Shown here: positions 1 through 12,037 of the stretch, one piece after another
Layout: the number at the start of each line of letters is the position of its first letter
Position numbering within the stretch: the stretch's first letter is position 1
NCBI GenBank assembly: GCA_021464415.1
Contig: CM038470.1
Coordinates: 8,134,394-8,198,393 of the forward strand
Length of the DNA stretch: 64,000 nucleotides
Direction: 5' to 3'
From: Lonicera japonica
Taxonomy: Eukaryota > Streptophyta > Magnoliopsida > Dipsacales > Caprifoliaceae
The notes under the pieces: model-generated
The model's input: the letters and a program-made list of their open reading frames with translations, nothing else
Told to the model about the DNA's origin: nothing
Databases searched by the model: none
Made by a program: the position numbers and the translations under genes

Positions 1-3000
1 TCGAAGCTCCACAGCCTCAAACCCTAGAGGGGCTCCGGCACCGTCTGGACGTCGAATCTCCGACCTTAGGCGATTTCATTAGGCTCCAATCCAACAATGA
101 TTACTCCGTCGAGGTCGGTACGAAGAAGAAGCCGCTACCGAAGCCGAAATGGATGAAGGAATCGATCCCTGGAGGTGAGAAGTATACTCACATTAAGAAG
201 AAGCTTCGAGAATTGAAGCTACATACTGTATGTGAGGAGGCTAAGTGCCCTAATTTGGGCGAGTGTTGGTCCGGTGGAGAAACTGGAACTGCTACGGCCA
301 CGATTATGATTCTCGGAGATACTTGTACTAGAGGTTGCAGGTTAGTAGGTTATATAATAAGTTGATAGGGATTTATTTGAATTTGATTTTATGTTTGAAG
401 TTATTGAAATTGTTTTCAATCGTGTAATTCGACGATAATTGGGTGTAACAGTTATAATAATATGTTATTACAAATTTAATAAAAATACAGGAAATCGACT
501 TATTGACAAAACCATGTGATGGAGGAGAGATAAATACACAATTGTTAGGAAACAGTGTGAGCTGTGTTAAGACTGTAACTCCCATGTCGGAAAATTGAAG
601 CTATCAAAGCAATATATAAGATATGGGACTACTCCACCCATGGCCAGTTGGTTTTGGGTTGGGTGCTCCAAACTCTAATAGCATGTGATGACATGTCATC
701 ATTGCAAATGTTGTATTGAATATTTTCTTTGATTGATACCTGACTCTTATTGAAATAAGTATTGTTTTGAAGGAATGAAAGTATTTGGTCCACGTGTTTG
801 AAGTATGATATCATTTGCATATTGTAATTGCTCAGAAATATATTAGGAAAATGGGCCTTTCGTTAATGTTCTTAACTTTAAACACGGAGTATGGTATAGA
901 TCAGTTATTCATTTCAAGTTGTAAGCAGTCTAGTACATTGTAATAATAAGCAAGTTCAACCAAAATGGGACCTTTAAATGGTAAAGCTCCTGCTGGGACC
1001 TTGCATTTCTTGTTCCATGTTTTTTTTTACTCATTTCGTTAAATATTCCATAGGATTGGATTGTTTCTTTAGAATATTTCTCGTTTCCAGAGTTGTACCT
1101 CTGTACAAACCAATGGTGAGCAGTGGAATAGCAACCTTGTTCCTTGCTTTTATTTACTCATTTCATTAGATGTTTCATAGGATTGGATTGTTTCTTTAGA
1201 ATATTTTCTCACGGAGGTATGCAATCTAATGATGAGCAGTGGAATAACAACACAAAACCTTTTTTGCTTGTGGAGAGCAATACCTCTGTTTTATGGGAAC
1301 CAGATTTATTGCACTCTTGGTCTTGTTGATCTCAACTCTATGTTATCTTGTTAGTGATACGCGTATCTTTTGAATTTCATATTGGCCTTTATGTTGGGGA
1401 CAAAATCATTTGATTTGTTCAGTAGAGTGTTTCCAACTACACGAGTTAAACATTAGATTGTTGGATTCATACTGATGTAAATCGCACTTAGGGATTTCCA
1501 ATTTGCAATCGCATATTTTCTCAGATCATATAATCTAGTTTTTGTGGCTTATGCCTAGGTCAATATGACTCAGTTTTGATATATATATTATTGATTTTAT
1601 TGTTACAATATAAGATTTCCTTGTCTACTATCTACATTCTAATCTGTTGAACTTCTTCATCAGGATTGGTTTGAATGTGGTTACATCTGTGATTCATAAG
1701 ATCATTTATTAAGTTGGTTATTTAATTTGCAGGTTCTGCAATGTGAAAACATCGCGGACCCCACCTCCTCCTGACCCTAATGAACCAGCCAATGTGGCTG
1801 AGGCAATTGCATCCTGGGGTTTGGATTATGTCGTGATTACTAGTGTTGACCGTGATGATTTACCCGATCAAGGAAGTGGTCATTTTGCGGAGACGGTGCA
1901 AAAGCTAAAGATATTAAAGCCAAATATGCTGATAGAAGCCTTGGGTATGGAATATCGTGTGCTCATAATGTTTGAACTCATTATTTAGCTAAGAAATAAT
2001 TTCCGGATTTAAAAAAAAAGGCAATTGCACATTCGATAAAGTAAAGGCGAATATAGCATTTGAGTTTGAGCCTGAAAGGTGTTGGACTGTCTGTTGGCAG
2101 CACCTGAAATAGTAAGGATGGTAATATGGCCCAACCTGGTGGGTCTTTGACCAAACCCGACGGGCCAGGTTTGGCGCCTTTTTTCAATTGGGGCTGGTTT
2201 GGGTTCTAAAATATAAATTCAGGACACGTTCGGGTTTGTGTAAATTTGACCCAACCCAACCCAAGTATAATATTTTTTCCTTGAATACCCTTACAATATC
2301 ATATAATTACAACGGGTCGGTGCTGGTCAAGATTGGCTGGGGTGGGTTCAAAACAAAAACCCGCACCAGGTTCGGGTTTTTCAAAACAAAAACCCACACC
2401 AGGTTCGGGCTTTTCAAAACAAAAACCTGCACCAGGTTCGGGCTTGGCCAAACCCTCCCCAAACTTGACCCATTGCCATTTCTACCTGAAATGCTGCATA
2501 CCCTGTTCTTGCAAAGTTTCTGCCTCGTGGATGAGGTGAGAAAGAAATTCAATGACTTTTCTAGCTGTACAGAACCTCCTAATGAAGAACAAAACTTAGG
2601 GGTTAAGTAGCCTTGTTCGCAGGGTCAGTGCCATACTGCCAGGGATTTATATCACCTTGAGCTAAGAATTTTATACTACAAGCTAGTATGCAAGCACAAC
2701 AATTAATGAATTTTACTAATCTTCACAATAACCAAATGAGACTAGAGATTTTCTAAGAGGTTTGCTTGCATTTTTTGAAACGCACAGTTCCGGATTTTCG
2801 AGGAAACCCAAGCTGTGTAGAGAAAGTTGCGAAATCTGGACTAGAGGTCCTTGCTCATAATATTGAAACGGTTGAAGAACTTCAGAGTTCAGTACGAGAT
2901 CACCGTGCTAACTTTAAACAATCTATCGATGTTCTAATGATGGCAAAGGATTTTGCTCCTACTGGTACACTTACAAAAACATCAATAATGTTGGGTTGTG

Positions 3001-4196
3001 GAGAAACACCTGACCAAGTAGTTAGAACAATGGAGAAGGTGAGGGCTGCTGGTGTTGATGTGATTACATTTGGTCAGTACATGAGACCTTCAAAGCGCCA
3101 CATGCCCGTATCAGAGTACATCACCCCTGAGGCTTTTGAGAACTATCGAACTCTTGGCATGGAAATGGTTTGTCTTGACCCCTTAGTTTTAGCAATTATG
3201 ATTTTATTTTGAGATTTAGTACTTTCCCACTATTAAGCATGATATTCATTGCAGTTCCTTCTCCTAACAACTTAAGCTTTTGGGAAAGATGACTCATAAC
3301 ATGGTATCAGTCTGGGAGGGCCAAGGTTCAAGCCTTGACACCTCCATCTGCCATCTATTAATCCTGAAACATGAGGGAGGGTGTTAAGCATGATATTCAT
3401 TGCGGTTCCTTCTCTTAACAGCTTAAACTTTTGGGAAAGATGGTTTCCTAACACCCACTTTGCACTATTCTTTTTGGTTTGCGTTCTAGTTTAAGTAGTA
3501 ATTTTGTCTATGAATTTCAGTGATTAGCGATTTTATGTTTTGGTGGGGTTTTCATGGTAATGAAGATAGAAATATGGACGGGCCAAGTTCAAATCCTCTT
3601 GGGGTCACCATATTTTTAAGGGTGTTTTCTACTCTGCTCCTTATTTTATTTTTTATGTTTTTTTGTGAAATTAGACGTATCCTCTTACTTTGTCTTGGCA
3701 TGTGGTGAATCTCAAAGTATTAGGTAAAGATGGGGGGCAATTTAAAATTTCTTAATGTAATCCTTTGATGTTATCGTCCATTTTTATGTAATTTGTTTTT
3801 CTCATGAAGGGGCAAAGCACAAGGGTAACTTAATTTCACATACAAAATTGGTGGGGGATGGGAGTGGGGAATTAAAAAAAGGCGTTACTTTGAACTTAGA
3901 ATGTGAAAGGCCAACAGCCTAGAAATCTGATGCGGTTGTCCTCGTAACAAAGAGTTCAAGAAAGAGTTGTGTACAACATTAACATCAACATGTGCATGTA
4001 TCGTCTTCATTTTTCTTACTTGGATGCAAGAAATGCATTGCTTGTATGCCATTAATAAAATTTTTACTCGTTGCTTGGATTTGGGCAGGGATTTCGATAC
4101 GTGGCATCTGGTCCCATGGTTAGGTCCTCATACAAGGCAGGTGAATTCTACATTAAATCCATGATAGAATCTGATCGGGCTGCATCTTTTTCGTGA
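1..4196 (+). CDS. LIP1: Lipoyl synthase, mitochondrial (5'-partial, 4 exons)
   Basis: Radical-SAM enzyme that inserts two sulfurs into protein-bound octanoyl groups to make lipoyl cofactor for mitochondrial dehydrogenases and glycine decarboxylase. Exons read from the sequence: <1-340, 1733-1944, 2788-3167, 4089-4196 (TGA 4194-4196). All three introns are GT-AG, and the frame stays open for 345 residues plus stop. The auxiliary-cluster region ([16 protein letters not shown]) is in exon 1. The radical-SAM CxxxCxxC motif (CTRGCRFC) is split by intron 1 after the second cysteine. The C-terminal signature [13 protein letters not shown] is in exon 4. Arabidopsis LIP1 is about 374 aa, so roughly 30 N-terminal residues, including the targeting peptide, lie outside the window. 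Introns 1-3 carry duplications and a hAT MITE but no coding damage. The next gene converges on it. Identity is very secure; start unseen. Confidence 0.96.
1026..1265. repeat. ~127-bp tandem duplication in LIP1 intron 1
   Basis: Two copies offset by about 127 bp share TTTACTCATTTC, CATAGGATTGGATTGTTTCT and GAGCAGTGGAATA blocks with scattered mismatches. The first copy begins near 1026 and the second near 1153. Old tandem duplication; no coding capacity recognised. Confidence 0.8.
2111..2484. mobile_element. hAT-type MITE in LIP1 intron 2 with internal 33-bp tandem repeats
   Basis: Flanked by a perfect 8-bp target duplication CCTGAAAT (2103-2110 and 2485-2492). The ends are imperfect inverted repeats: left AGTAAGGATGGTAAT, right, reversed, TAGAAATGGCAAT. 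The 8-bp duplication and TAG..ATGGCAAT-like ends fit non-autonomous hAT elements. Inside, about 2345-2450 holds three units of about 33 bp, each with CAAAACAAAAACC and CACCAGGTTCGGG. A 140-aa reading frame crossing it is a product of this repeat, not a gene. Confidence 0.75.
3233..3442. repeat. 59-bp direct repeats in LIP1 intron 3
   Basis: 3233-3291 and 3384-3442 are near-identical 59-bp direct repeats (TTAAGCATGATATTCATTGC start, GGGAAAGATG end) separated by 92 bp that include CATGGTATCAGTCTGGG and a GGTTCAAGCC motif. The arrangement suggests a duplicated fragment of a retroelement or SINE; I cannot assign the family. Confidence 0.75.
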
Positions 4197-4918
4197 TAGT
4201 GCCCCCTTAACTGACTACATCATTGTTACTACATTTGTAATGTAAAACTGGTGGTGTTCCTCAATTTTTATGTGAATTACAGTGAATTTGGTTGATCAAA
4301 AAGTTGTTCTTTAATCATAATCTGTTCCGTTGGTAATATTAAAATTCCCTGTAATTATCAATGCCTTTTTGATAATTTTCTTTGATCAAGTTCTTGATGT
4401 ACATCTGATTATTAGTAAGCAATAAAAAGTATTTTGATCCCCTTGTTTCTCCCAATGATGGTGCATTCTTGAGCATAATTTTGAGCTTACTCAATGAAAT
4501 TTACTTCACTTTTCTCGGTTAATCCAAAAAAGTTCTTTAGAATGTCATTTGATTCTGGTCTAAGAACTGAAGCAAAAACTGTGTCCATTCAACTATATAC
4601 ACGAAAGGAAACACGTATGTTGAACAAAAGACGTCCCTTTCCATATGTCCAACTAAGTACTCATAAATGGTGAATTTGAGGGCTCAATGCCATATAAAAT
4701 TGTACAAGCCCTGTTTTTGTAGGGTTCCGTTCCTTCCCTTTTATAGTTATGAGGAATGATACAAGTAGTAGCTTAAATGATCAAATTAATAGATAATGAT
4801 GTGTTATAAATTATATTGCTCAATGATTCGTGTAGACTCCAAACAATGACAACTACACCTTTCGACACATCGTTTGTCTATTTTTATTTGTTTAAGTTGG
4901 TACATGTTTCATTACTCT
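4197..4918. other. Convergent intergenic gap between LIP1 and the membrane-protein gene
   Basis: AT-rich sequence holding the presumed 3' UTRs of the two convergent genes. I see no open frame of interest, RNA gene or structured repeat. Confidence 0.6.
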
Positions 4919-7900
4919 TTATAGTCGGTGTAGGTTAAAGCTTTGTGACGCGTTTAAACTTTGGGACGCTTCGGTAGATTTGTAATGTTGATGGAGTGGC
5001 CAGGAGATGGGCTCAGGCAGGCACAGCGCTGGAGCTGGATGAGCAATGAAGGTCGGAATCTCTTCTCCGGGCATCAATACCGACACCCCTCTTGCATAAA
5101 TGGCCATCTGAAAAATCACATTCAAGTCATTTTCAATGCTGCTAAAGTATTGAAATCATTGTTAAAAGATCCGCCCAACGTCGCTAAATGTCATTTAGAG
5201 TGTTATTATGTTGTTTGATCTTTTTAACCAACTAGCCACATGGGTTGTTAGTAATGGTTTTGAGTAATGAGATTCACAGATCTAAAAAAGATTTAAAGAT
5301 AAAAAAAGTATAGAACAATTTATGCTTTATGTTTGGTTATCCGACCCAAGACAAGAACACGTGCTGTTGACAAAGAGGGGACCCATTAGCCCATTAAAAC
5401 CTTGAAAAAGTAGACAACATAATACTAATGCTTCTCCTACTTGTTTTAAACACAAAAAAAAAAAAACACACACACACACAAACTAGTGTCCAAAAGCTTT
5501 TTTATTCAACTCACTTTAAATTTTAAGTTCGTAGGATATGGAGCAACTGAGTAAGTGGTAGAAAACTCCCACCAGAACTAGTATACATGGATTCAAGTTT
5601 CACTGCTTTCCATGTATAGAGTTTTTTCATGTAAATGAAATATTTTGTATCTATTTTATCAATATTAAAACTAATGATTTGTTCGATTGATATTAAAATT
5701 GATGAAAACTAACATCAATATTTTTTAGTGCAACCCCATTAACGTTGCATTTATAATAATCATAGTGTTAATGTATGATGTTGCAAGTTGCAACCAGGGG
5801 CGGATGTACTAAGGGGTTACCCTCTTTATATATATATACAAATTATAATTTTTAGGGTCCTGTTTGTAACTTTTAATACTCTAGGGATCTATGTGAAGAT
5901 TTTAAAAGCATAAGTTGTAGTTTGTGTCTAATTAATCTTCCCGTGCGTCAGTACGTGCTTATGCTTTGTTTCCTTTTACAAAAGTAGAGCAGAGAGCTTA
6001 GCTACCACGTGCCTTCGTTCTTTTTTTTTTTAAGGGTTTCATAGAAAACCTATTCTTACATTCTCCCTTCGCCTTCTCCTTCCCCTGCACAGTTGCATTG
6101 CACTCCGCCGATCCGCTCTTGACTTTGTTCCCTTTTTTTAAAGGTTTTTTTTTAACTTATTTTCGATGTTTACTATTTGATGTGCTTGAAGTTTTAATCT
6201 ATCTTTTTATATATATACATGAATATAGTCTATGATAGATTTAGTAACAATTTTGATAAATTTAACCCCAAGCCCCAAATGGCCAAATTATAAATATCCC
6301 CAATTAGATAAATTGTTGATAAAAAGGAAGAGAGTTGATGAACAAACTAGTTCTCAACTCTTTGGGTGGCTATTGCCACTTCTATTATTTAAAAATAAAA
6401 TAAAATAAAATAATATCTAGTTCTCGACTCAAAGTCTAATATTTTTGTGTTTGATTTTTAAACGGTGGTAATGAATTTATGAGTTATTGTTTGGTGACGT
6501 ACACTGAGCAAGATTAAGGAGGAAGTCTTGCAATATTTTCAATATATGAAACTTTCTTATTGTAATTTTTGTACTTTAATGTTTACGTTGCCTTATACGC
6601 AGTCTAATGTTATTATGTTTGCGTTAAAATTTTATAGCTTTAGAGTCTATTTGATAATATAATTTTGTGAAAAGTTGGAAAATAAATTGAGACATACATG
6701 TTGTAAAATATCTTCTTACTTTGTTGTTTTTTCCATAGAGAATTTTTTTGTTATGGTTGAGGAAGAAGAAAGATTCACAAAAAATTATAAAGAATGAACG
6801 ACATCTACTCATAAAAATGATCATGAGATAGAAAGCATCTCATTACTTGACTCAACTTATTTTTCAATTTCTTACTCAAATTTAGTGTTTTGAATTTGTT
6901 TTTTCACTGTTATCAAACGAAATCTTAATTAAAATTATATTTTTTTACTTTAAATCTTGACTCTCCTTGCACTCAAATTTTGGCTCCGCCCCTGGATGCA
7001 ACCTTATGTTTATGCTAGTTGGCTAAACTCATGAACTGGATAATGTGATTTGTGAAGATTCTAGTGATCATTATTATTCTAAGATTTGGATCAACTAAAG
7101 TTGCTAATTGGTGTTGTACTAACATAATATTATCCTATAAAAAGTGTGGCATCTTATAATGCAACCCACTATATATATAATTCCAACACATCCTACTCAT
7201 CCACCATGACGTTACTGATCGAATTATTAGATTAAAAGCTTCAGTGACCATACACTATACCCAGTTCTTTATTACTTCAAAGATCAATTGAAATAAATAT
7301 GCACAAACTGAAATTTCTTGAAGTTCTAAAAAGGGGGAAAAAACCTTTCCTTCCATTTTCCAGCTTTCCAATCAGAAATTGTTTGGGAGAGGCTAAAAGA
7401 GAAAGGGGAATTTATGGTAGTTGAAATTCCAACAAAATAGAATAAAAACAAGGGACAAGCCAACATGAGCAATCCCATAGATGAATGGTCTCTATTATAT
7501 AGAATCAATGGGTCCTTACTTGATAGAACCCCCTCACCCCACCCCACCCTTTGTCTAACGGAAGTCTTTGATCTCTTCTTTAAACAACCAAATGAACATA
7601 AAAGATGCAAAAATATTTTCAAAACCTTAAAGGGTTTGCTTTGCATCAATTAAAGCCCTGATTTACTCCAAAAAGGGATTAGGAAGAACCTCATCCAAAG
7701 ATACTTAAAATATTAAAAAATATGGTATTAGTCTTATAGTATGGTGATAAGTGTTGGTTGACATCTAGTAGAAATAGAAATAAAATAATGGGCTAACTTA
7801 TCAGCACAAACAGACAATAAATCTGCAAAATTAATAAATAGGCATAGAATTTGTTGTTGAGGAGAATGGTATTAAGGATCCATCAATAATTAGCATACTA

Positions 7901-9326
7901 GCCAGTCAAATTGAATAGATTAGCTACAATTACGGAAGAAAGAACTAAAGAAAAATAGTAGTTGTGACAGTAAATTTAGTTGGTCCACTCATTGCATTTG
8001 CAGAAAACAAAGAAAAATTGAGTGGCTAATGTTGTTGCAAAAGCAAAATATTGTTTCGACTAAAGCTATGTACTATTTTGAAAGCATAATATACAGTCAT
8101 GTAATGCAGCATTTAAAGCCCAAACCTCATTGCGAACACTGTTTTGCTTATAGGATTCCCCAACCTAAAATTGCAAGGGAGAAAGGGGTTTTTCCAATAG
8201 TAGAGTTTCTTAATGGAGTTGCAGCATTTTTTGCAAATCCCAGAAAAATCTATTATGAAGTGGAAATATACAGTGTACCTCCAAATTAATAGCCTTATAA
8301 AAATAGTTAATTAATGAAAGGCTAGTCCTGTATAACGTAGGAGACTGCAATAAGGCTTTTATAACGTACTTATTTAAAAGGCTCAATATTTTATTTTAGA
8401 AATTGTATTGAAATTGAGTAGTACGTTGCGTAAGAGAAAAAAGCCTTCTATTTTGATTTCGTACAAGATCTTGTATTTGTGTTAAGATTTTTAAAAATTA
8501 AGTTAGTGTTAAGATTTTTGCTAGACTAATGGTACACATGCATAGAGTAAATAAAATTAATGTATATATTTAATTTGATAAATATTGTCATTACTAAAAG
8601 TAATTTAAATTGATCAATCCAGTATCTATACATGACCAACATTTTTTGTGCTTTTTATGTGCATAGTTCTATCATTTTCGTAGCCCCTAGTAAGAGCCAA
8701 TGTTAACTTACAGGTTTAAACATTAATTAATTTCAAATCAACAGCAGAAAAATTATTTCCGAAAAATGGGAACAAATCTAACGTACTCCATCCTAAATTA
8801 AGAATTGCATGGCTATTGCCACTTCAATTAAGTCCTCTTAACAGTTTAAAATTCACCACAAACCAAAATAAAGTGTCACTCAAAAAAAATAAATATATAT
8901 ATATATACATATATAAAGTGTCACTAAAATCATAGTGAAAAATATAGCAGACTAATTTCAAGTGCTAGCTTATAATATTATACGCGTATCAAGTGTGTTA
9001 CAAGTAAAAGAAGGAGAACATACTTTGGGAGATGGGTAATCGAGCTTCTGTGCTTCAACATCCCCAGAGTTCCGGCCACCACCGGTGGATTCTGTGGATC
9101 TCGGCCGGTAAAACCTCTCAAAAAGAGCCATGACAAGGAACATGGAAATGAGAATGGCAGTGGCAACAAACCCAAACGACACAGAATCGACAGAGTTACC
9201 GAAATTTCTCCAATGCTCCTCTCTTTCAACATTACTAACACCACCACCACTACTACTACTACTGCTGCTACTAATAGGAGCTATACCTGGTGATAATATC
9301 CCCAATTCCCTCCTATATCCTCCCAT
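4919..9326 (-). CDS. Small single-span membrane protein (uncharacterised plant family), 2 exons, 3.9-kb intron
   Basis: Exon 1 is 9326-9024 (101 codons) and ends ...YPSPK at a GTATGT donor. Exon 2 is 5107-4919 (62 residues plus stop) and follows a TTTTTCAG acceptor. Both junctions are phase 0, giving 163 aa. The N-terminus has a Ser-rich run (residues ~19-26), then EEHWRNFGNSVDSVSFGF leading into one hydrophobic segment (~50-70) ending in FERF. The C-terminal exon carries YARGVSVLMPGEEIPTFIAH and a proline-rich tail. From memory, both motifs occur together in one family of uncharacterised plant membrane proteins, which is why I join exons 3.9 kb apart. The function is unknown. The intron contains a hAT element (5795-6994). 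The joined model is inferred, but splice phases and family motifs agree. Confidence 0.8.
5795..6994. mobile_element. Non-autonomous hAT element inside the membrane-protein intron
   Basis: Exactly 1200 bp. The ends are inverted repeats CAGGGGCGGA (5795-5804) and TCCGCCCCTG (6985-6994). The flanks are 8-bp duplications GTTGCAAC (5787-5794) and GATGCAAC (6995-7002), one mismatch. An 8-bp duplication with CAGGGGCGGA ends is typical of plant hAT transposons. No transposase frame is visible. It contains a smaller MITE (6643-6924) and a C-rich patch (6060-6125) that could be captured sequence. Confidence 0.85.
6643..6924. mobile_element. Tourist-like MITE nested in the hAT element (family copy 1)
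   Basis: 282 bp flanked by TTA (6640-6642 and 6925-6927). The ends are inverted repeats GAGTCTATTTGATAA and, reversed, GATTTCGTTTGATAA. A second copy lies at 53281-53570 and shares internal ACTCATAAAAATGA and TGAGATGGAGAGCAT-like blocks. The 3-bp TTA duplication fits PIF/Harbinger-type MITEs. Confidence 0.7.
7003..8969. other. Rest of the membrane-protein intron
   Basis: AT-rich intron sequence downstream of the hAT element. Short open frames at 7326-7653 and 8029-8289 have no recognisable domain and look accidental. A TA-rich run lies at about 8893-8915 between two AAGTGTCACT words. Confidence 0.5.
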
Positions 9327-9521
9327 TTATTCAACCGCACAGCTTCTCTCTCTCTCAATGTATACACATATGTGTGTGTTACTTAAGTTTATCTCTCATC
9401 AGTACCGGTCAGTTTGCATAGTTTATGGAGAGAGATGGAAAAAAAAGCATTGGGATGGTTGAGTTTTTTCAGAAATCCAAGGTCTAGCATATGTAAATAA
9501 ACTTTTGTCTTGTTTATTGTG

Positions 9522-9552
<31 letters not shown>

Positions 9553-10207
9553 AATTTAAGCAAATCCTTTGTCCTTTAGCTTTTCGCACTTTCAATTGGT
9601 TGAACCAAATGCGAATGCAACCTTTTTCTAACTAACAATTCGTTTGCTTGGATAAGCAAGGAAAAATTAAAAGTAATCCATCACCTCTCCACGAAAACAA
9701 TTATTAGAAGATTTATTTTAGAAATATGTGAGATGAATAACTATTATATAATATTTTAATACTCGAAAATAAGTATACCTATCAAATTTTTATTACACAT
9801 GTTTTTAAATTAAATTTTTTGATAAAATTTTGTAAAGATGATATACTCATTTTAAAAATCATTTTCACTAAATTCATGAAAAGATTTATCTGTTTAGTTC
9901 TCGAATTAGAATTCATTGAACAAAATTGGACCAACAATGTAATGAAGAGGAGTCAAGTCCATTGTGTTTGACTTTCTTGTTATTTGGATAGTTAATTACA
10001 TAATGAAAAGAATGAGGATAACCTTGTTAAAAGAATTAGAAGAAAAGATAAAAACATGACTTAAGTATTCTACTCTAAGGTGATAATATTGTCAAAATAA
10101 TTATAGTTAATTATTGCTAAAACAATGTATAATATTACATATATAACTGTATATTACAACTTCTCAAAAAAATAAAATACTATATCCTGATAAAAAAAAA
10201 GGGGCGG
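9327..10207. other. Upstream region of the membrane-protein gene with (CT)n
   Basis: Probable 5' UTR and promoter of the leftward gene. A pure CT microsatellite runs 9522-9545, with a further CT-rich stretch at 9346-9357. Beyond about 9600 it is AT-rich sequence with no other feature seen. Confidence 0.5.
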
Positions 10208-10592
10208 TATTATTTACACCCCTTAAATCTATCATAAACACCCATTCTAAAATTTAATTAAAAACACATTTTAACACCTCCCCTTATCCCATTATTTATC
10301 ACAAACACAAAATCCATTGTCTAATGTTAGGCGAGTGCTTAAAAACACACTGTCCCCATTTGACCGGAGTTTATATGGGTGCACTCACCTCTTATTAAGT
10401 GGGTTTTATTTGGAAAACATTACAACATTCCATTGCCTAATGTTAAGCAAATTCTTACCAACAAACTTTCCATAAGTGAGCCAGAGTGTTTGTGATTACT
10501 CTCACCTTTCATTAGGTGAGTCTTATGAGGTATTAGTGATAATAAATTTACTTTTAGAAGATGTTTATGACAAATATAAATAATATAAATAA
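10208..10592. mobile_element. MITE-like element with inverted ends
   Basis: The left end (TATTATTTAC...CATAAACACCCATTCTAAAA) and the reversed right end (TATTATTTAT...CATAAACATCTTCTAAAAG) match over about 40 bp. The body holds two imperfect copies of a CATTG(T/C)CTAATGTTA unit (about 10315 and 10431). No clean target duplication could be read, so family and exact limits are uncertain. Confidence 0.45.
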
Positions 10593-10775
10593 GAATGCCA
10601 AAAAAAAAAGTTGACGATATAAATACTCTTGTATAATTGAAAAATACTTTTCTTACTTACAAATCTTACCACCTATTTTTATTGTATGTATTAAATGAGT
10701 TATATCATAGTTGTATCTTGTGAATACACAACCTATATAATACACCCAATAAGAATTTATGATTAAATTTATAGA

Positions 10776-11676
10776 TGATGGCACAAATTATTAATTCAAT
10801 TTACCCCGCCAACCCTAAACTGACACGTGGCTGTCAATGTCAGCTATCAGGCTTGCTTCAGCGTGAGGAACTATGAGGAGCTCTGTTAAGATATCGTAAG
10901 AAGGATAGAGCTCCTCAAGAACTGAGTACCTACTCGAAAGTCGATTACATATTACAAATTTCGAGGCCCGGGCTCCAGAGTTCTTTCGGCGAGCTCTGGA
11001 GCTCTTTCTTACCCAACCACTTTGTCAGAGTGGTTAACAGAAGCATGGGAGACCGCCACCTACTCTGCAAAGCGCGCATAACTCCCCTCACTTTCATCAA
11101 ATGCACACCAACTGCATTTAATGCACCGGAATTCATGGAGAAGTAAGGTCAGGATTGGTACTGATAGAAGCATGGTCCCAGACCTGCTCTAAGAGCTTTG
11201 GCCACACGTCTCCTCCAGTCATATATATACAAGAAACATTTACTTCTTCCACCAACCAAGTTCCAATTAAAAAAAATCAAGTTTCAAGTCAATAACGATC
11301 AGAAAGAAGCAAAAGAATTATTAAAGCACTGCCATAGGTGTGAGATAGCGAGCTCCCCAACCCATTTCAGAGTTCCTGAACCAGAGAGATTAAACTCTAG
11401 ATGGTTTAGTCCTTCTATTATTGTAATATTGTGATAATAGAATAGTTAGAGATATTTCTATAATTTTATAATAGTTGTTTGTTTACCATCAATACAAAAC
11501 AAACTGAGCTTCTATCTCTATTCCACAAGGGATGACTAACCCGTATCGTCATACGAGGCCAACCTCCTCTCGAAATCTTTGACTCTCTTAAATTCAGCAC
11601 ATTTACCATTATAATTATTTAACATGATCATTTAACTGTGTGGTATAAAATATCCCTCTGGATTTTAGCACCAACA
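10776..11676 (-). mobile_element. Solo LTR, family copy 1
   Basis: Read on the minus strand it starts TGTTGGTGCTAAAATC and ends TTTGTGCCATCA, the TG...CA form of an LTR. The flanks are ATAGA (10771-10775) and ATAAA (11677-11681), a 5-bp duplication with one mismatch. It shares most of its length with 17312-18187, 52422-53266 and 59621-62206, including CATTTAATGCA, GAGCTCTGGAGCTC-like and TATATATATGACTGG blocks; the last is a plausible LTR TATA region. No internal retroelement genes are adjacent. Confidence 0.85.
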
Positions 11677-11681
11677 ATAAA

Positions 11682-12037
11682 TAAGTGTAATATTGCTCAT
11701 TATAATTACATTTACCTTTTATGTGATAGGCTAATTTTTGAATAATGTAAACAATTCTTTAAATTTTATTTTTTTTCATCATTGGCTCCCTATTGTCAAT
11801 GATTTTGACCTCATGTATGTTGTACATTAAATGATTGTACATCGTATTTTGAGGGTTTACATATTACTGACAGATTTACATTTGTCGGAAAGATATTTGG
11901 TATAATTTGTGTCTACAAATATATTTACCTCTATATCGTTGAAAATTTTAAATTCATCTCAAGTGTGATCCATAACCAACAGTAAATTCCGTAAATCAAG
12001 ATAACTAACAACAGGGATAATTGCAATAGATCTATAA
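11682..12037. other. AT-rich gap between solo LTR and MITE
   Basis: No gene, RNA or repeat structure recognised. Confidence 0.5.

Noticed and set aside
2188..2610. 140-aa open frame in LIP1 intron 2
   Set aside because: It is made by three copies of a 33-bp repeat inside a hAT MITE and lies between well-defined LIP1 exons.
7326..8289. Small genes within the membrane-protein intron
   Set aside because: The frames are short, of biased AT composition and without domains or good start contexts.
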